This document shows, one piece after another, positions 1 to 11,197 of a DNA stretch of 64,000 nt. This DNA comes from Meandrina meandrites (Eukaryota > Cnidaria > Anthozoa > Scleractinia > Meandrinidae). The stretch lies in contig OY855903.1 of NCBI GenBank assembly GCA_963693305.1, positions 54,563,150 through 54,627,149 of the forward strand, in the 5' to 3' direction. Position numbers and translations under genes: made by a program. Positions within the stretch are counted from its first letter, which is position 1. Every line of letters begins with the position of its first letter. The notes under the pieces were generated by a model that saw only the letters and a list, made by a program, of their open reading frames with translations, searched no databases and was not told where the DNA came from.

Positions 1-120
1 TCAGTGTCTCAGTCAGGCCCTCAGTTTTTTGGGTCTAGATACCAAACTTTATAAGAGCCATAGTTTTCGAATTGGCGCCGCTTCGTGGGCGGCCACAAAA
101 GGCATGTCGGATGCTCAGAT

Positions 121-303
121 TCATATGTTCGGCCAATGAAAATCGACTGCCTTTTTAAGATATACTAGAACACCAACTTTGGCCAACTTGTCTCCTTTTA
201 ATTTGTGAGGCCGCTTGCCATATCTCTCTGATGCTTGGGTGCTCGCCAGCAGGACGAGCGTTGATAAACTCAGCATGAGAATATTACTCGGATGCTTACG
301 CAT
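121..303 (-). CDS. Small ORF with signal peptide, unknown secreted peptide
   Basis: A 60-residue ORF read from the ATG at 303. Residues 1-25 look like a signal peptide: a basic start, then a hydrophobic run rich in Leu, Ser and Thr ending at ...STQAS. A dibasic KR follows at about residues 30-31, as in a propeptide. The rest is basic and has no cysteine. No family is recognised. The start codon lies inside a member of the mini-hairpin repeat array (copy at 290-314), which is odd. A SINE sits 36 bp upstream of the ATG, so any promoter or 5' exon would lie beyond it; a donor-like GCCGGTAAGT is present on this strand near 1104-1113. It could be the first coding exon of a small secreted peptide or a chance ORF. 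Confidence 0.3.
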   Translation of the reverse strand: MRKHPSNILMLSLSTLVLLASTQASERYGKRPHKLKGDKLAKVGVLVYLKKAVDFHWPNI

Positions 304-338
304 GGGCTAATCATGTAACTAAGTAATTAGCAAAAGTA

Positions 339-635
339 GGTTAAGTCTGTATACGAGCCTAGGGGCCCATCAGGCCGGAGCTTATCCCGGTTTCTGTAGC
401 ATGAAGCGACTAGGAGTATTGCTACTCCCCCCTGGATGGGATGCTAGTCCATCGCAGGGTTACCCCCCAGCAGTAAATTCGCCGGTACCCATTTATACAC
501 CTGGGTGGAGAGAGGCATTATGAGAGTAAAGTATCTTGCCCAAGAACACAACGCAAGTGACCCTGCCAGAGCTCGAACCCGGACCGCCCGATCCGGAGTC
601 CAGCGCACTAACCATTAGGCCACCGCGCCTCCCAC
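339..635 (-). mobile_element. tRNA-derived SINE
   Basis: On the minus strand the element starts with a tRNA-like head that has an A box (608-622) and a B box (569-579), followed by a body with a block like TTCTTGGGCAAGATACTTTA, a CCACCCAGGTGTATAAATGG block and a tail ending near GCCCCTAGGC. These body blocks are shared by SINEs seen in corals and other marine invertebrates. A perfect 17-bp duplication, AGTAATTAGCAAAAGTA, flanks it at 322-338 and 636-652, which fixes both ends and shows retrotransposition by a LINE. It interrupts the mini-hairpin array. Confidence 0.9.
569..622 (-). promoter_or_regulatory. Internal Pol III promoter (A and B boxes) of the SINE
   Basis: The A box TGGCCTAATGGTTAG (608-622) and B box GGTTCGAGCTC (569-579) match the tRNA-gene consensus with normal spacing. 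The anticodon region reads CTCCGGA, so the ancestor was perhaps an Arg(CCG)-type tRNA. Confidence 0.75.
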
Positions 636-1069
636 AGTAATTAGCAAAAGTAACGCCAGTATATTCTGTTAGAATTCGCCGTTTAGTTTTAAGCCTTGAA
701 GGATGAAAGCAGATGTTTAAGCAGGGGCTAAGCATCGCTTTTGTACTTCTATAAGTAAAAAGACATATTGCGTCTCAACAACGGCAGATGCTTGAGCAGG
801 GGCTATTAAGCATTTTCCTCTCGTATATTAAGTAACGTCACACCGGCATAACTGCTTAGATTTCGCCGGCCGGATATAGCCGGAATAATATAGCCGAAAT
901 ATAAGAATAAACAACAGATGCTTATGCAGGGGCTAAGCATTTTCTTTTAACTTGTAAATTCATGTAAAATCATGTTATTCTGTTTTGATTTTGTCAGCCG
1001 AATATATACTGAAACCGTAGAAAAAGTTTCATACAGCGTCAGATGCTTACGCAGGGGCTAAGCATTATC

Positions 1070-1740
1070 TTTCTTTTATTTAGTAATATGATATAGTTAA
1101 TTACTTACCGGCAGTGTTTACATTTATCCACGCTTTTAATAGTAAATCCTTCTAGGTAGCGGCTCAGTATTGGTTTTGGGTGGGGCTGCCCGTCCTCGCT
1201 CCTCGTCTGGGGCCGTGGCGGGTAATCCCTCACCTTTGCTGGAAACCGATTATTTGGTTACGCTTTTAGTTTATCATTTCGTATAATCGATAAGAGAATA
1301 AACGGCCACGCCACAAGCGCGGCCAAATTATCACCAACAAGGTGTCACTTGTTTTCGTTGTTCCCAGCAAACCGAGCTTCGCCAATACTGCGCACTACCG
1401 CTGAAATATCCAGCTTATAGAATCAGAGAGCATAAATAAAAATAAATGATGAATGATTATGAAAAATTTCAAAAAAATAGCTAAACAGATTTAATTTCAA
1501 ATTTAATGGTATATTAAAATGTGATTTTTTTCGCTTTATTTCAACCATTTCCTAAACATTTTAAGATGAATCATATTACTCACTTCACCCACTTACTGAA
1601 ATTTGATTGTATCGTCCAATTTTCTTGTGTGTTATTTTTCAGAAGATGATTGTAAAATTTAATAAATCCTAATTCATTGTAAGCTTCATATTAAAAACAA
1701 TTCATTTCTGTAGACAGTAACAATGAAATCATGTATTATA
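1070..1740. other. Non-coding stretch
   Basis: AT-rich DNA with no convincing coding frame. A short GC-rich block at about 1165-1230 looks like part of an unidentified repeat. Confidence 0.5.
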
Positions 1741-1741
1741 A

Positions 1742-1976
1742 TTTTACAGTGTGAACTTCACTATGCCAAAGAAGGACTTGATCATTAAAAATGGATGGAA
1801 AGGCTCCAATCCTATGCCAAAGACCAATATGCATTTAGCCGTGGAAATGTACCTCCATCGACTTCAAAGTGGACAAAGAAGAAGGAAGCAATTGACAATT
1901 GTCCAGTGAATAATGCCTGCATTGATGTTTATGGTAACAGAACTCAATACAAATGTGGGTTTCACCCTGAGTATGT
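1742..1976 (+). other. Possible orphan exon, unknown
   Basis: The segment is bounded by an acceptor-like ATTTTACAG and a donor-like TAT|GTAAGTGC and carries open frames without recognised domains. It lies just upstream of MULE-like coding fragments on the same strand and may be their upstream exon. Support is weak. Confidence 0.2.
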
Positions 1977-2199
1977 AAGTGCATTAATTCATTCATTAAT
2001 CTGAGCAGCCAAGGCAATGGCTTCCATTTCACCGTTGTTACCAAGGAGGAAATTCCATCAGTAAGCGAGGGGGCTGTTTCCAGGTTTTACCCGAGTTCTA
2101 TCTAATTTAGGTTGATACACTACCTGATGATAACCATCAGTCATTCAATGCAATGCAATTTCATGCAATTTTAAACCAAATTTATGGAATTAAATTAAT

Positions 2200-3116
2200 T
2201 TGAAAAGATTACTGTTTTATCAAGGATATCAAGTCCCAGATTATGCACACTATTTTTTCCCAGAATTTGAAGCATGGAAAGCTACTATTGAAGACTTGCA
2301 GTGCTGTAGCTTTCTAAAGACAACTGGTGTGAAAGTTACCAAGGATAGACATATTCAATACTTCAGCTGTAACATATGCAGCAGTTACAGACCTTCAAGA
2401 AAATATATTTCTCACCAAAAGCCAAGGCAATCAACTTCAAACGCACCACTCTGTTAAAAAGTAAACATGTGCATCATCTTCTTAATAGCTATATGGACAA
2501 TTGAGGTGTGACGTAGCAGCAACAGTAATCTTAATTTTCCAGCCAAGACAGGCAGGCACTGACCTAAGAAAGCAAAATTTGTGAGCTGCTCGTCTGAAAG
2601 GCACACTGAAATTCATTTGTTCCATCCCTTGTAGTATATGAATGAAAATTTGGTGAAACTTTAATGTCTATCAAATATCCGTAAATCAGTAAATTGTGCA
2701 TCAAAACATTCTGTATTATCATGTCAAAGTTCCACTCAATTTAACTTGCAGGTACATGTAAACTGAATATGAACCATACAGCTGGTTTGAAAGTGAGCAC
2801 AGCAAAGATAGTAAGGTCCAGGTGGAGGCATGCCACACTCACCATGGGCATGCAATGCAACTACAACACATACGGCACCAAACGGGGTTGCCAAGAATCT
2901 GCCAGCAAAATTCAACAAGGAGTGCCAGCAGACAAGATCCTTGATGACATTTGTCAAGCCATGCCAAACAATCTTCACAGACACCACTTTTTGGACAAAA
3001 AGGACATCAACAACATCCAACAAGCCAGTGTTCTAAAGGACATACAGTACCATGCTAATGATCAACGATGTGTTCTGGCATGGATTGAAGAATGGCATAC
3101 TCTGAGAACTCTTTAA
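2200..3116 (+). pseudogene. MULE-like transposase N-terminal fragment (two blocks)
   Basis: Two coding blocks, 2200-2457 and 2769-3116, resemble the N-terminal half of a multi-copy cnidarian family related to MULE/FAR1-type transposases. The first has an FPEFEAWK block and a C-x2-C pair after a YF (YFSCNIC). The second has ASKIQQGVPADKILDDI followed by a conserved KKDINNI block and a HANDQRCVLAWIEE tail. Between them are stops and a frame change. The DDE catalytic domain is absent, and coding similarity stops at 3116, about 170 bp before the DIRS relic. The call is from recalled family motifs, so it is moderate. Confidence 0.42.
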
Positions 3117-3289
3117 ATAATTTGAGAATCAAGAAGAAACGTTGTAAGCTTCTTTGCTGTGGTTAATTTTGATCATTTTAATTTTCTTCGTCCTGTCGCT
3201 TTTGTTGACAGGAGAAGGGAATTTAAGATATCCTGTGCAAGAAACAAACTTAATTTGTCAATACAGGGAACATGCCGTTGGATCTCACA

Positions 3290-5010
3290 TCCTCCAGTAC
3301 TAGAATTCGCTGGCTGCTTGTTTGGGCATCTAATGCCCTTTAGACAAAACTCTCGAGGACAAGATACTCCACCAGTCAGGACTCCGGCAAGAGGCTCGCT
3401 GCCAAGCCACAGTCTGCTTTGACTTCAACGCCACCCCTGCCACTAACCACATGTCTGGTGCCGCTGTGGCTCCAACAGCCATGCCCTGTTCACCTGCCCA
3501 AGACAGTCCAATAGCAGTCACAAGTAAGGCTTATTCAACGATTACAGCAAAAAATAAAGTGGAACTATGTCCATGTTACCACCAGCCAATGGTTCCTACC
3601 CCCATTAATGTATACAAATTAGCTTTCGAATTACTTATTCATCCCAATCGTGATTTTATTACTACTTTAGTTAATGCTATTAGATATGGTACTTGCATTG
3701 GTTACACTGGGCCTGAAAAAACTCGGGTGTCACACAATCTCATTTCTGCATCCGAACACCGAACATCCAAATGGGTTGTCTCTGCCAATATATGTAAAGA
3801 AATTCACCTGGGTTGCGTTGCTGGACCATTCCCTTTTTACCACTTCCAGATTTTCAATGTCACCCCGTAGGCATGGTTCCTAAAAAACACTCCATTTATC
3901 ACCTCTCCTACCCAGAAAGGGATAGCATAATTGACTATATCCCCAAGGATCCCTACTCCCTCCAGTATGTTCGCATCAATGATGCTGTCAGCATTCTCCA
4001 ACAACTGGGTCCAGGGTCATTTATGGTGAATACTGACCTGTGGTCAGCCTTCCGCCTTATGCCCATTCACCCTGACGATTGGGATCTTTTGGGCATTTAC
4101 TGGCAATGTTGACCTTTACCTTCCTTTGGCCTTCCCTGTGCCCCATACCTTTTTAACCAGATTTCAGATGCCTTGGAATGGATACTCAAACATAATTATG
4201 GTTACAGCATGTTATGAACAGCCTTGAATTTTATTCATTGCCAAACGTACTAAACTAGATTGTCTGGGAAGATTTGCCTTTCTTTAAAAACTTTTCATGT
4301 CCCTTAAGGTGCCAACAGTTGCCACCAAAAACCTGGGCCCCACACAAGTCATTGAGTTCATGGGGATTGTCCTTGATAGTGTCAACATGTAGGCTCGTTT
4401 ACCCGACGACAAGCTTGCCAGGATTAAGACCCTATTAGATTCCTTTAAAGGTCGCCCCTCTGCTCGTCACATCAAGCTTCAATCCCTTATTGGCACCTTA
4501 CAATTCGCATACAAAGTAGTTGTCCAAGGCCAGGCATTCTTACAACACATGATCAATCCTACCCATGGGGTCCCAAGCTGCTTTCACCATGTGCACCTCA
4601 CCCGTTGGGATGGGCACTCCTTTTTTCTTCATTCATTCCTCACTGCTGCTCCTGACCTGGAGCTTTACACTGATGCAGCCAGTACAGTGGGGTTTGGGGG
4701 TTACTTCAATGGCAAATGGTTTCAAAGGAGATGGCCTCATCACATCCTCATTAATAAATTGAAAGGGATTAGTATCGAGTGGCAGGAGCTCTTCCCTATT
4801 GTAATTGCTTGTACCTTGTGGCACAAGGAAAACGCCTTCACGCCATAATGAGAGCGTTGGCGCAAGCATTAACTTGGGTCACTCCAAGGCTCTTGGGGTC
4901 ATGGACCTCATATGACTTTTAATGCTCATCTCCATGAAACACAATTTCCTGGTACCGGCCCGTCTAGCCGCCTTCGATAATCTCCACATCTGATCTGGAT
5001 TTAGTGATCC
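3290..5010 (+). pseudogene. DIRS-type retroelement fragment (RT plus RNase H)
   Basis: A decayed DIRS pol. Order: a gag-like tail (about 3290-3530), an RT N-terminal block beginning TPINVYKLAFELLIHP (about 3596), VPKKHS and HLSYPERDS blocks, PKDPYSLQYVRINDA, the RT motif A region VNTDLWSAFRL (about 4030) where the usual acidic-x-Lys context is altered, a PFGLPCAP-like block (about 4115), the TNLGPTQVIEFMGIVLDS block (about 4325-4390) and an RNase H start with LELYTDAASTVGFGGYFNG (about 4660) and SIEWQELFPIVIACTLW. Several frame changes and in-frame stops separate these blocks, and the region that should hold the RT DD motif (about 4200-4280) is scrambled. The tyrosine recombinase expected of DIRS and its split repeats were not found. 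Confidence 0.85.
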
Positions 5011-5119
5011 AGTGGTAGACCGCCCACTTCTTAAAAAGGTTCTAAGGAGTATTTTATGCTATCAAGATTCCCCCGTACACTACGTCAGTTCAAGGATACT
5101 GAGGAGCGTGACTACTCAA

Positions 5120-6700
5120 ATTTAATGTGGTCATCCATGATAAGAACTCCACAACACAGAAACTTCAATGAAGAGGTTGGTATGAGTAGAAATGGAAAAC
5201 AACAGCAATTCTCTTGACTATTTTGAACTGTGCTTCTCTCATTATGTTTACCAGCTGATTTTCAATGAGACCACGTGGTTTGAACGCCAAAAACGTCATG
5301 TTGATCCTAATTCAAGAGGTCATCTCCACAATTTGACTGTTCCAGAACTTAGGGCATGGCTTCGTCTCACCTTAGCAATGGGCTTAGTGAAAAAAAAACA
5401 ACTTAAAGTCTTACTGGTCAAATAATTCAGTTATCAAGACTCTTGTTTCCAAGCACAATGTGGAGAGATTGCTACATTCAGATTCTGCATTTTCTGCACT
5501 TTGTTGACAGCAACAATGCTCCAGACCCTACTGACCCTAATAGAGATAAACTGTGGAAAATCAGGCCATTTTTCAATGCTTTGCTTCCTAGATTTATAAC
5601 AGTTTATGCACTTTCACAGAATTTGTCTCTTGATGAGACTCTTATCAAGTTCAAGGGACGAGTACAATTTAGGCAGTTTTTGCCTTTTGTTGTTTTCAGC
5701 TAAAAGGTTTTGTCGTGGCTGATTCTGCAACTGGTTACGTCTTTGACACTATGATTTACACTGGCAAGGAAGGTCCTGCAGTCAGCAGAGACCTTGCCAT
5801 GCATGTTGTCTTCAAGCTAATGGAGCCTTATGTCAATAAAGGATACCAGTTGTTTGTTGACAACTAGTATACCTGTGTGTCACTCTTTTTGGAGTTGGAA
5901 AGAAGAGGAATACTAGCTTGTGGGACTGTGAGGGGGAGCAGGAAATTCCTGCTAAAGGACATTATTGACAAGAGCAAAGAACAGGTTAAAAGACTAAAGA
6001 GAGGAGAATCCCTCTTTCAACAAAAAGACAACTTAGTTTGTGTCATGTGGAAGGACAAGAAGCTTGTCCACCTGCTGTCAACTATTCCTGAGGGTTTAGA
6101 AATTGGTCAGGTAGAACTTAGGAAAGTCAGATCCGATGCTCAGAGGCAAAAACAGAACTTTGCACAGCCAAAGGTTATTAAAATGTACAATTCCCATACG
6201 GGGGAGGTTGATTTGGGTGATGTACGGATAGCAACCTGCTCCAGGCTTATGAAATGAAATATTTGGTATTACAAAATTTTCTTTCATATGCTTGAAGTAG
6301 CTGCACTAAATGCACACATCATGTACAAATGAGCTGGGCATGGAAATTGCACCCTGGCTGCATTCAAAGAGAAACTTGTGGAACAACTTATTGCAGAAAA
6401 TTCTTTTCGAAGAGACACTGCCAGTAATATGACAGCAAATGCTACCCAGGTACCAGATATCTGCTTCAACCGTGTGCAGTTCCAAATCCTGTGAAAACTG
6501 ACACTTGCAGAAGGTGTTAAGGTACACATACAATGAGTGGAAACAGTCTACCAGTGTGCAGTTTGCCAAGTGTGTATGTGTTTGGCACCTAGCTTCATTT
6601 AAAGAGACCACACTTTGCAAGAACATTTCTTTGACGATCCCAAAAGAAAAAATTTTGCTAAAAGGCTCAGAGATGTCACTTGCAGACCAAGGGCTGGACC
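5120..6700 (+). pseudogene. piggyBac-type transposase relic, copy 1
   Basis: Blocks in order: an N-terminal domain with YFELCFSHYVYQLIFNETTW (5216-5275) and LTVPELRAWLRLTLAMG, then HFLHFVDSNNAPDP and KIRPFFNALLPRF, the first catalytic Asp in LSLDETLIKFKGR (about 5630), the second in YQLFVDN-stop-YTC (5847-5880, interrupted by a stop), ACGTVRGSRK, the third in GEVDLGDVR (about 6205), and a decayed C-terminal Cys-rich tail with CAVCQVCVC (about 6560). The frame is broken at about 5425-5440, by a stop at 5701, by the stop next to the second Asp and by more stops after 6255. TTAA-flanked ends were not located. Confidence 0.85.
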
Positions 6701-7009
6701 AGGCAGACCTCCACAGAGGAGGTGAAGATAAATTATGGCTCCTTGCAGACCTTGATTCAAGTACAGCAAAATAATTTTTTTTAAGTCAGAAAATGGTAAA
6801 CTGAACTGAACCGTCAACTGGTTTTTAAACTTCTTATGAAATGTAAGTTTACCATCCATATCTACTCAAAAGATTAGCATTATTTGTCTTTGTTCAGTGC
6901 TTAAGACATGCCTTTGCAGATATAGCACTAAATATTAAGAAAAATCCATGTACCAACAGTGAGCTATTTCAAAGAAAGGGTCTCAGATATTATGTTGCTT
7001 GGACTCTTG

Positions 7010-7605
7010 GAGAGCCATACTTGAATAATAATTGGCATTTTTTCTTTGACAATTTCTTCACATCTGCGGATTTGATGCAAGATTTGGAAGCAAGAAATAC
7101 GTACGCTTGTGGCACCGTTCGCACGAACAGGAAAGACTACCCTTAACGATGTGGAGGGACAAACGTGTTGTTTCTCTACTGCCGACTAACGTTTCGCCTG
7201 AGCCAGAAATTCATGCAGTACAACAAGTTGTTCACAGATGTCGGAAGCGAGTTGTCCCAGCTGATGCAATGAAAAAGCCCGTTGTTGTGGTTCTTTACAA
7301 TGAATGGGGTTGATGTAAATGACCAATATCGTAGTTATTATCCACCAGGGACAACTTCTCGGAAATGGTGGAAGTATTTGCTCTGGTTTTTTGTTAACTT
7401 GTCCATGGTGAATGCTTATATTCTGGAGAAACTAGCTGGCAAGAAGAAGCGCCGTCAACTCGACTTTCGCCGAGAATTACCGGTAGCAAAGCAGCTTATT
7501 GCCAGCTACAATGGATATAAACGGCCATCAAACTCAGGAAAACGTGCAATAAAAACAGTTACCAAAGTAAAATGCTTAAGTCAAGGATTGAAGTTGATTA
7601 GGTAA
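7010..7605 (+). pseudogene. piggyBac-type (PGBD4-like) transposase C-terminal relic, copy 2
   Basis: A separate piggyBac family from copy 1. It starts in the middle of the DDE domain with WHFFFDNFFTSADLMQDLEA (second Asp, about 7050), ACGTVRTNRKDYP, then a region with stops and frame changes, then NGVDVNDQYRSYYPPGTTSR (7304-7363, third Asp), KWWKYLLWFFVNLSMVNAYI and QLDFRRELPVAKQLI. The C-terminal Cys-rich domain is missing; the frame closes at 7605 and an AATAAA lies at 7656-7661. The segment keeps the residues expected around two of the three catalytic acids but lacks the N-terminal half. Confidence 0.85.
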
Positions 7606-7609
7606 ATCT

Positions 7610-9400
7610 TTATTATGTAAGAAGTAACTTTGTGAAGTCTCCCTTCATGAGATTGAATAAAATTTATTGAAATCTCCAATTATTTTGGCAGTGGTGTGTG
7701 TTTTCATTGAGGCAGCCATTTTCTCTGGAATTTCAAGGGGTGGTGTGGGCTCTGGGGTCTGGAACTCAGTGTAGGTTTGAATTTTTATTGAATATACATG
7801 TTGGTGTCATCTGCAAAGTGTCAATAAGATCTGCAGGATAATTCAAATGAATCTGCAGTGTTGGTCGAGGACATCAAACAAAGCACATTATGGTCTAGTA
7901 TAGCTGCTTTGAAAGTTAAACTCAAGATAAAACTGTTACAGTTAATAACTGATGTTGAGCATTCTGTGTGAATTAGAGAAAGAATTATTGTCTACATAGC
8001 AGTTTTTCTTTAACAATGCTTCAGCAGCCAGCCCCAGAAAGATTAGCTCTTTAACAAGACTAGCCTGTGAACAAGAATTTGGACAGGCAGAGATGGTTCT
8101 TCTTTTAAACTAAGAACAGTCATAGAATTTATCATGTCCACCAGTCCTGAATGTATTCCTTGTTAACATTGTACATGTATATTTTGAAATGAACAGAATA
8201 TTTTAACAAGTTCTTTTAATCAAATTTAAATTTAAATTGTAGCCTGACATTCTCGACAGGATATATGATACTGGCATGAACCAGGTCACAATCCCTGGGG
8301 TTAATTGTTGTCTTGTTGTTGCTGTAAATAATAAAATACATCTCTGTTTTTCAAATTTAAGAGAAATTTTCAAATATATTTTTTCTCTTTCGGTTATATT
8401 ATGTATTGGTTCTTTTTAACTGCCCGGGTGTAGTTTGTTTGTGTTCTGTGCAGTTTCATCTTGAACTACTGATTGAGTTGTGTTTTTGTCAACAAGAGCC
8501 CCTATTCCAATGCGCACCCCCATTCTAATATATCAGTTCATTTAATTCATCCATCCTTATATCACTTCATTCAAGAGCTGTGTGCTGACAGTTGCAGTGG
8601 ATGGATCAGAAGACAGTCATTCACTGTTTCAAGGAAAATCAGCGTTGCCATGCAGCCATAAGCAATTCATGTGACAAAGATCCTTTTGACGAGATCTCAG
8701 CATCCCACGTTGAACAGGCAGCACCAAATAGCTTGAAAAGACGCAAGTGACACTGAAGTCATCAACATCAAATAGCTAAAATGAACAATTCTTTTAAAAG
8801 TAACTAAACTATCAACAATTTGTTACTGTTACAGTTTCTGTTGTTTATAGTTACCATAGATAAACTCATCAACATTCACCATGCCCAACATATATATATT
8901 TACTGCTAAAATGAACAATTCTAATAACAGTAACTGAACTTTTAACAATTTGTCACTGTTTAATATTTATTAAAGTTTTGTTTTTAACATTTGGTTGTTT
9001 CTCCAAAAATAAGGGCCCTCTCTCAAATAAGCACCTTCCCTTAAGGTGCCAGAAGTAAATAAGTGCCCCTGGTGCTAAATCAAATCATCAAAGTACTCCA
9101 ATCAGATGCACAAGGAGAAAGAAACTATGTTCAATGGCAAAGGTCAGTGCATTATACAATAATGTTTTAACTTGCATGGTAAAAAATGCCATTGAAAGAA
9201 GAGGCAAGATAATGGAGAATATGATAACAGATTTATTTTGTTTTTATTCACGCTATTGTTATCAGCTTCACTCACAACAAAATTGTGTTTTTGGATTAAT
9301 AAAATACATTTATAGCAATGAACACTTGTAGAAAATTACACATGCAATGGCAATTTAAGTAGTATTTTATTACAATAAGGCAATTTCAGAACTACTACTG
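7610..9400. other. Non-coding with local repeats
   Basis: No supported gene. It contains a poly(A) signal (7656-7661), a pair of related segments at about 8772-8840 and 8902-8962 (aaatgaacaattct then caatttgt), and a MITE-like scrap at about 9010-9070. Parts recur downstream: 8536-8655 matches 10620-10753, and 9288-9356 matches 10760-10838. Confidence 0.55.
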
Positions 9401-9403
9401 AAA

Positions 9404-10110
9404 TGCAAGGAATTCACAATGCTCCTCAAAGACAACAGCAAGTTCGAACACAAAGAAGCTTGGATGGAAGACTGCCAGAAAATGTATTTAAAGCTGAAAA
9501 TTGACACAGAAGACTATCTGAGGGAAATTGCAATGTCAAAAGAAAAGGAAAATCGGTCGGAAGTCTCAGCCCACACAAAAAAAAACCCTGCCAGCATTTC
9601 TGTCATTGTCAGCCCACACAATGAAATCACAGGAACATCTATCAGACAAGGTGAAAAACACCCAGACTCTTAATAACCAGGGAAAAAACTAGGGTTTTCA
9701 TTAACAAGTTCTCAAGAAAACACCGCTTTTAAGTACAGAATTCTGCCAAAAATGTACAAAGTGCCAATGGGACTACAAAATACACCCCACCGCCTGGCAA
9801 CGCAAACAACACACAATCAGCTTTCCAGATGGAAAAACTGAAAATGCCGAAGTTTTCAGGTGATGTGAGAGAATCCACAATTTTCAAAGCTGATTTCAAG
9901 CATAATGGTCAAGCCAGATAGAGCAGGCATGATGCCATCACCCTTCCGAGGGCAGGCTTACAAGGAAAGCCATTGGAGTTAATTAAAGGAATTGGGCAGG
10001 ACTACAATGAGGCATGGGAGTACCTGGAATCCATCTATGGAGACCTGTGATTTGTCACTGACACAATCACGCAAGACATAGCGCAATTCAAGCGCAATTC
10101 AAGCCTTTAA
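9404..10110 (+). pseudogene. BEL/Pao gag fragment
   Basis: Nucleotide sequence closely matches the gag start of the other BEL copy at 24840-25290. Coding blocks are MLLKDNSKFEHKEAWMEDCQ, a SVIVSPHNEIT block, then (about 9840) KMPKFSGDVRESTIFKADFK and LQGKPLELIKGIGQDYNEAW, ending near ITQDIAQFK. In-frame stops and frameshifts are present (for example after NGQAR and after YGDL). At 10080-10105 the gag is cut by a duplicated GCGCAATTCAAGC and joined to a LINE 3' end. Confidence 0.75.
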
Positions 10111-10111
10111 T

Positions 10112-10597
10112 TAAGACTAGAGACCATAAGTACAATTTAAGAGGAAAAAACATACTTTCATTACCAAAAGTCAATAGTACTAAGCATGGTCTTAATTCAT
10201 TCAAATATTATGCGGCGAAACAATGGAATATGCTTCCAGACGAGGTTCGCGACAAGGCTGGCACCAAGGAATTTATTAGACTAGTGCGAAATTTAGATTT
10301 TTAATTTTTTTTTAATTAATTATTTATTTATTTATTATTATTATCTTTTAATCTAGTTAAAACTATTTTTCAACATGTAGTATTTTAAGCATATTGTTGT
10401 AATAGATTGTTGTAAGTAGTTGATTTTTTAATATTTTTAAATATTATTGTAATAGATTCTTGTAAATAGTTGAATTTTTAGTATTTTTTAGAATTTTTAG
10501 AACTAGTTTATGTGTTTTCATGGAGAACCTGCAAACTAGCTTCTTAGCTAAGTGTGATCCATGTAAAATAAAGTTATCTTATCTTATCTTATCTTTT
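10112..10597 (+). mobile_element. LINE 3' end with (TATCT)n tail
   Basis: The last about 60 codons of a LINE ORF2 are visible: a KYNLRGKNILSLPKVNST block, NSFKYYAAKQWNMLPDEVRD, and a short tail with stop near 10303. An AT-rich 3' UTR follows, ending in AATAAAG and a tandem TTATC/TATCT repeat at about 10573-10596. The element is 5'-truncated; the clade is uncertain (CR1/L2-type tail). Confidence 0.7.
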
Positions 10598-10599
10598 AC

Positions 10600-11190
10600 A
10601 TGATGGAGAAGATGCCTGTATTATATCAATTCATTCAATTCATCCATTCTTATATCAAATCATTTAAGGGCTGTGCACTAACAGTTGCAGTGGATGGATC
10701 AGAAGACAGACACATTCACTGCCTCAAGGAAAATCAGCCTTGCTGTGCATGGCTAGAACAGCTTTTGGATTAATAAAAAATACATTTATAGCAATGAACA
10801 CTTTTACAAAATATACATAGACATGCAATGGCAAACCAACTTCAAATTTTACTTTTCATCTCAAACATCTCAAAATTTTACAATCCAAAATGGATTGCAA
10901 TTTCATAGTTGGTAACCATGTTAAATCAATAACAAAAGAATCTTATGTGTCTCATAGCATTGTTTTAGTCATTTAAAGTTGAATATCTCATCCTCACTCC
11001 ACTAGTGCAGAGTTAGCTGCTGGTCAACCCGGTACCAGGACTTCTCTTAAGTAAACCCGCTGACCGGGGACTCACATGCTCGGGCAAACGAGTCAGCCAT
11101 GTTTGTGTTTCGAACACGGCGAGCGATTTGAAGGACTAAGATAGTTATTCCTCGCCTTATGGACTTCTTGTAAGTGTCCTTGCTTCATTA
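10600..11190. other. Non-coding
   Basis: Holds the second copies of the dispersed repeats (10620-10838) and then unremarkable DNA. A slightly GC-richer part at 11010-11150 has no recognisable gene. Confidence 0.5.
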
Positions 11191-11197
11191 GCTAAAT

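Larger units (their letters stand above)
322..652. repeat. 17-bp target-site duplication of the SINE
   Basis: AGTAATTAGCAAAAGTA is present at 322-338 and again, unchanged, at 636-652. Perfect identity suggests a fairly young insertion. Confidence 0.92.
290..1065. repeat. Degenerate tandem array of mini-hairpin repeats
   Basis: Five copies of a motif close to ATGCTTA-n9-TAAGCAT occur at 290-314, 709-735, 785-813, 915-940 and 1040-1065. Each has a 6-7 bp stem and a loop resembling CGCAGGGGC. Once the SINE and its duplicated target are removed the spacing is about 105, 76, 130 and 125 bp. Inter-motif DNA is also related (agtaa, ccg, tattctgtt and gcc blocks recur in order), so this is an eroded tandem array rather than scattered hairpins. 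No function is known. Confidence 0.7.
8536..10838. repeat. Dispersed direct repeat around the BEL/LINE scraps
   Basis: About 120 bp at 8536-8655 (ending with a CAGTTGCAGTGGATGGATCA block) recurs at 10620-10753, and about 70 bp at 9288-9356 (TTTATAGCAATGAACACTT) recurs at 10760-10838, in the same order and orientation. The right-hand copy lacks the roughly 630 bp between the two blocks. This looks like two copies of one unknown element with an internal deletion in one. Confidence 0.6.

Noticed and set aside
555..632. tRNA-Arg(CCG)-like gene on the minus strand
   Set aside because: The tRNA-like part is the head of a SINE: it is followed by a SINE body and both ends are fixed by the 17-bp duplication; the acceptor stem does not pair properly.
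290..1065. CRISPR-like regularly spaced repeats
   Set aside because: Repeat copies differ, spacing varies from 76 to 130 bp, spacers are related to each other and the genome is eukaryotic with no cas genes.
3290..5010. Active DIRS element
   Set aside because: Multiple stops, a scrambled RT active-site region and no tyrosine recombinase.
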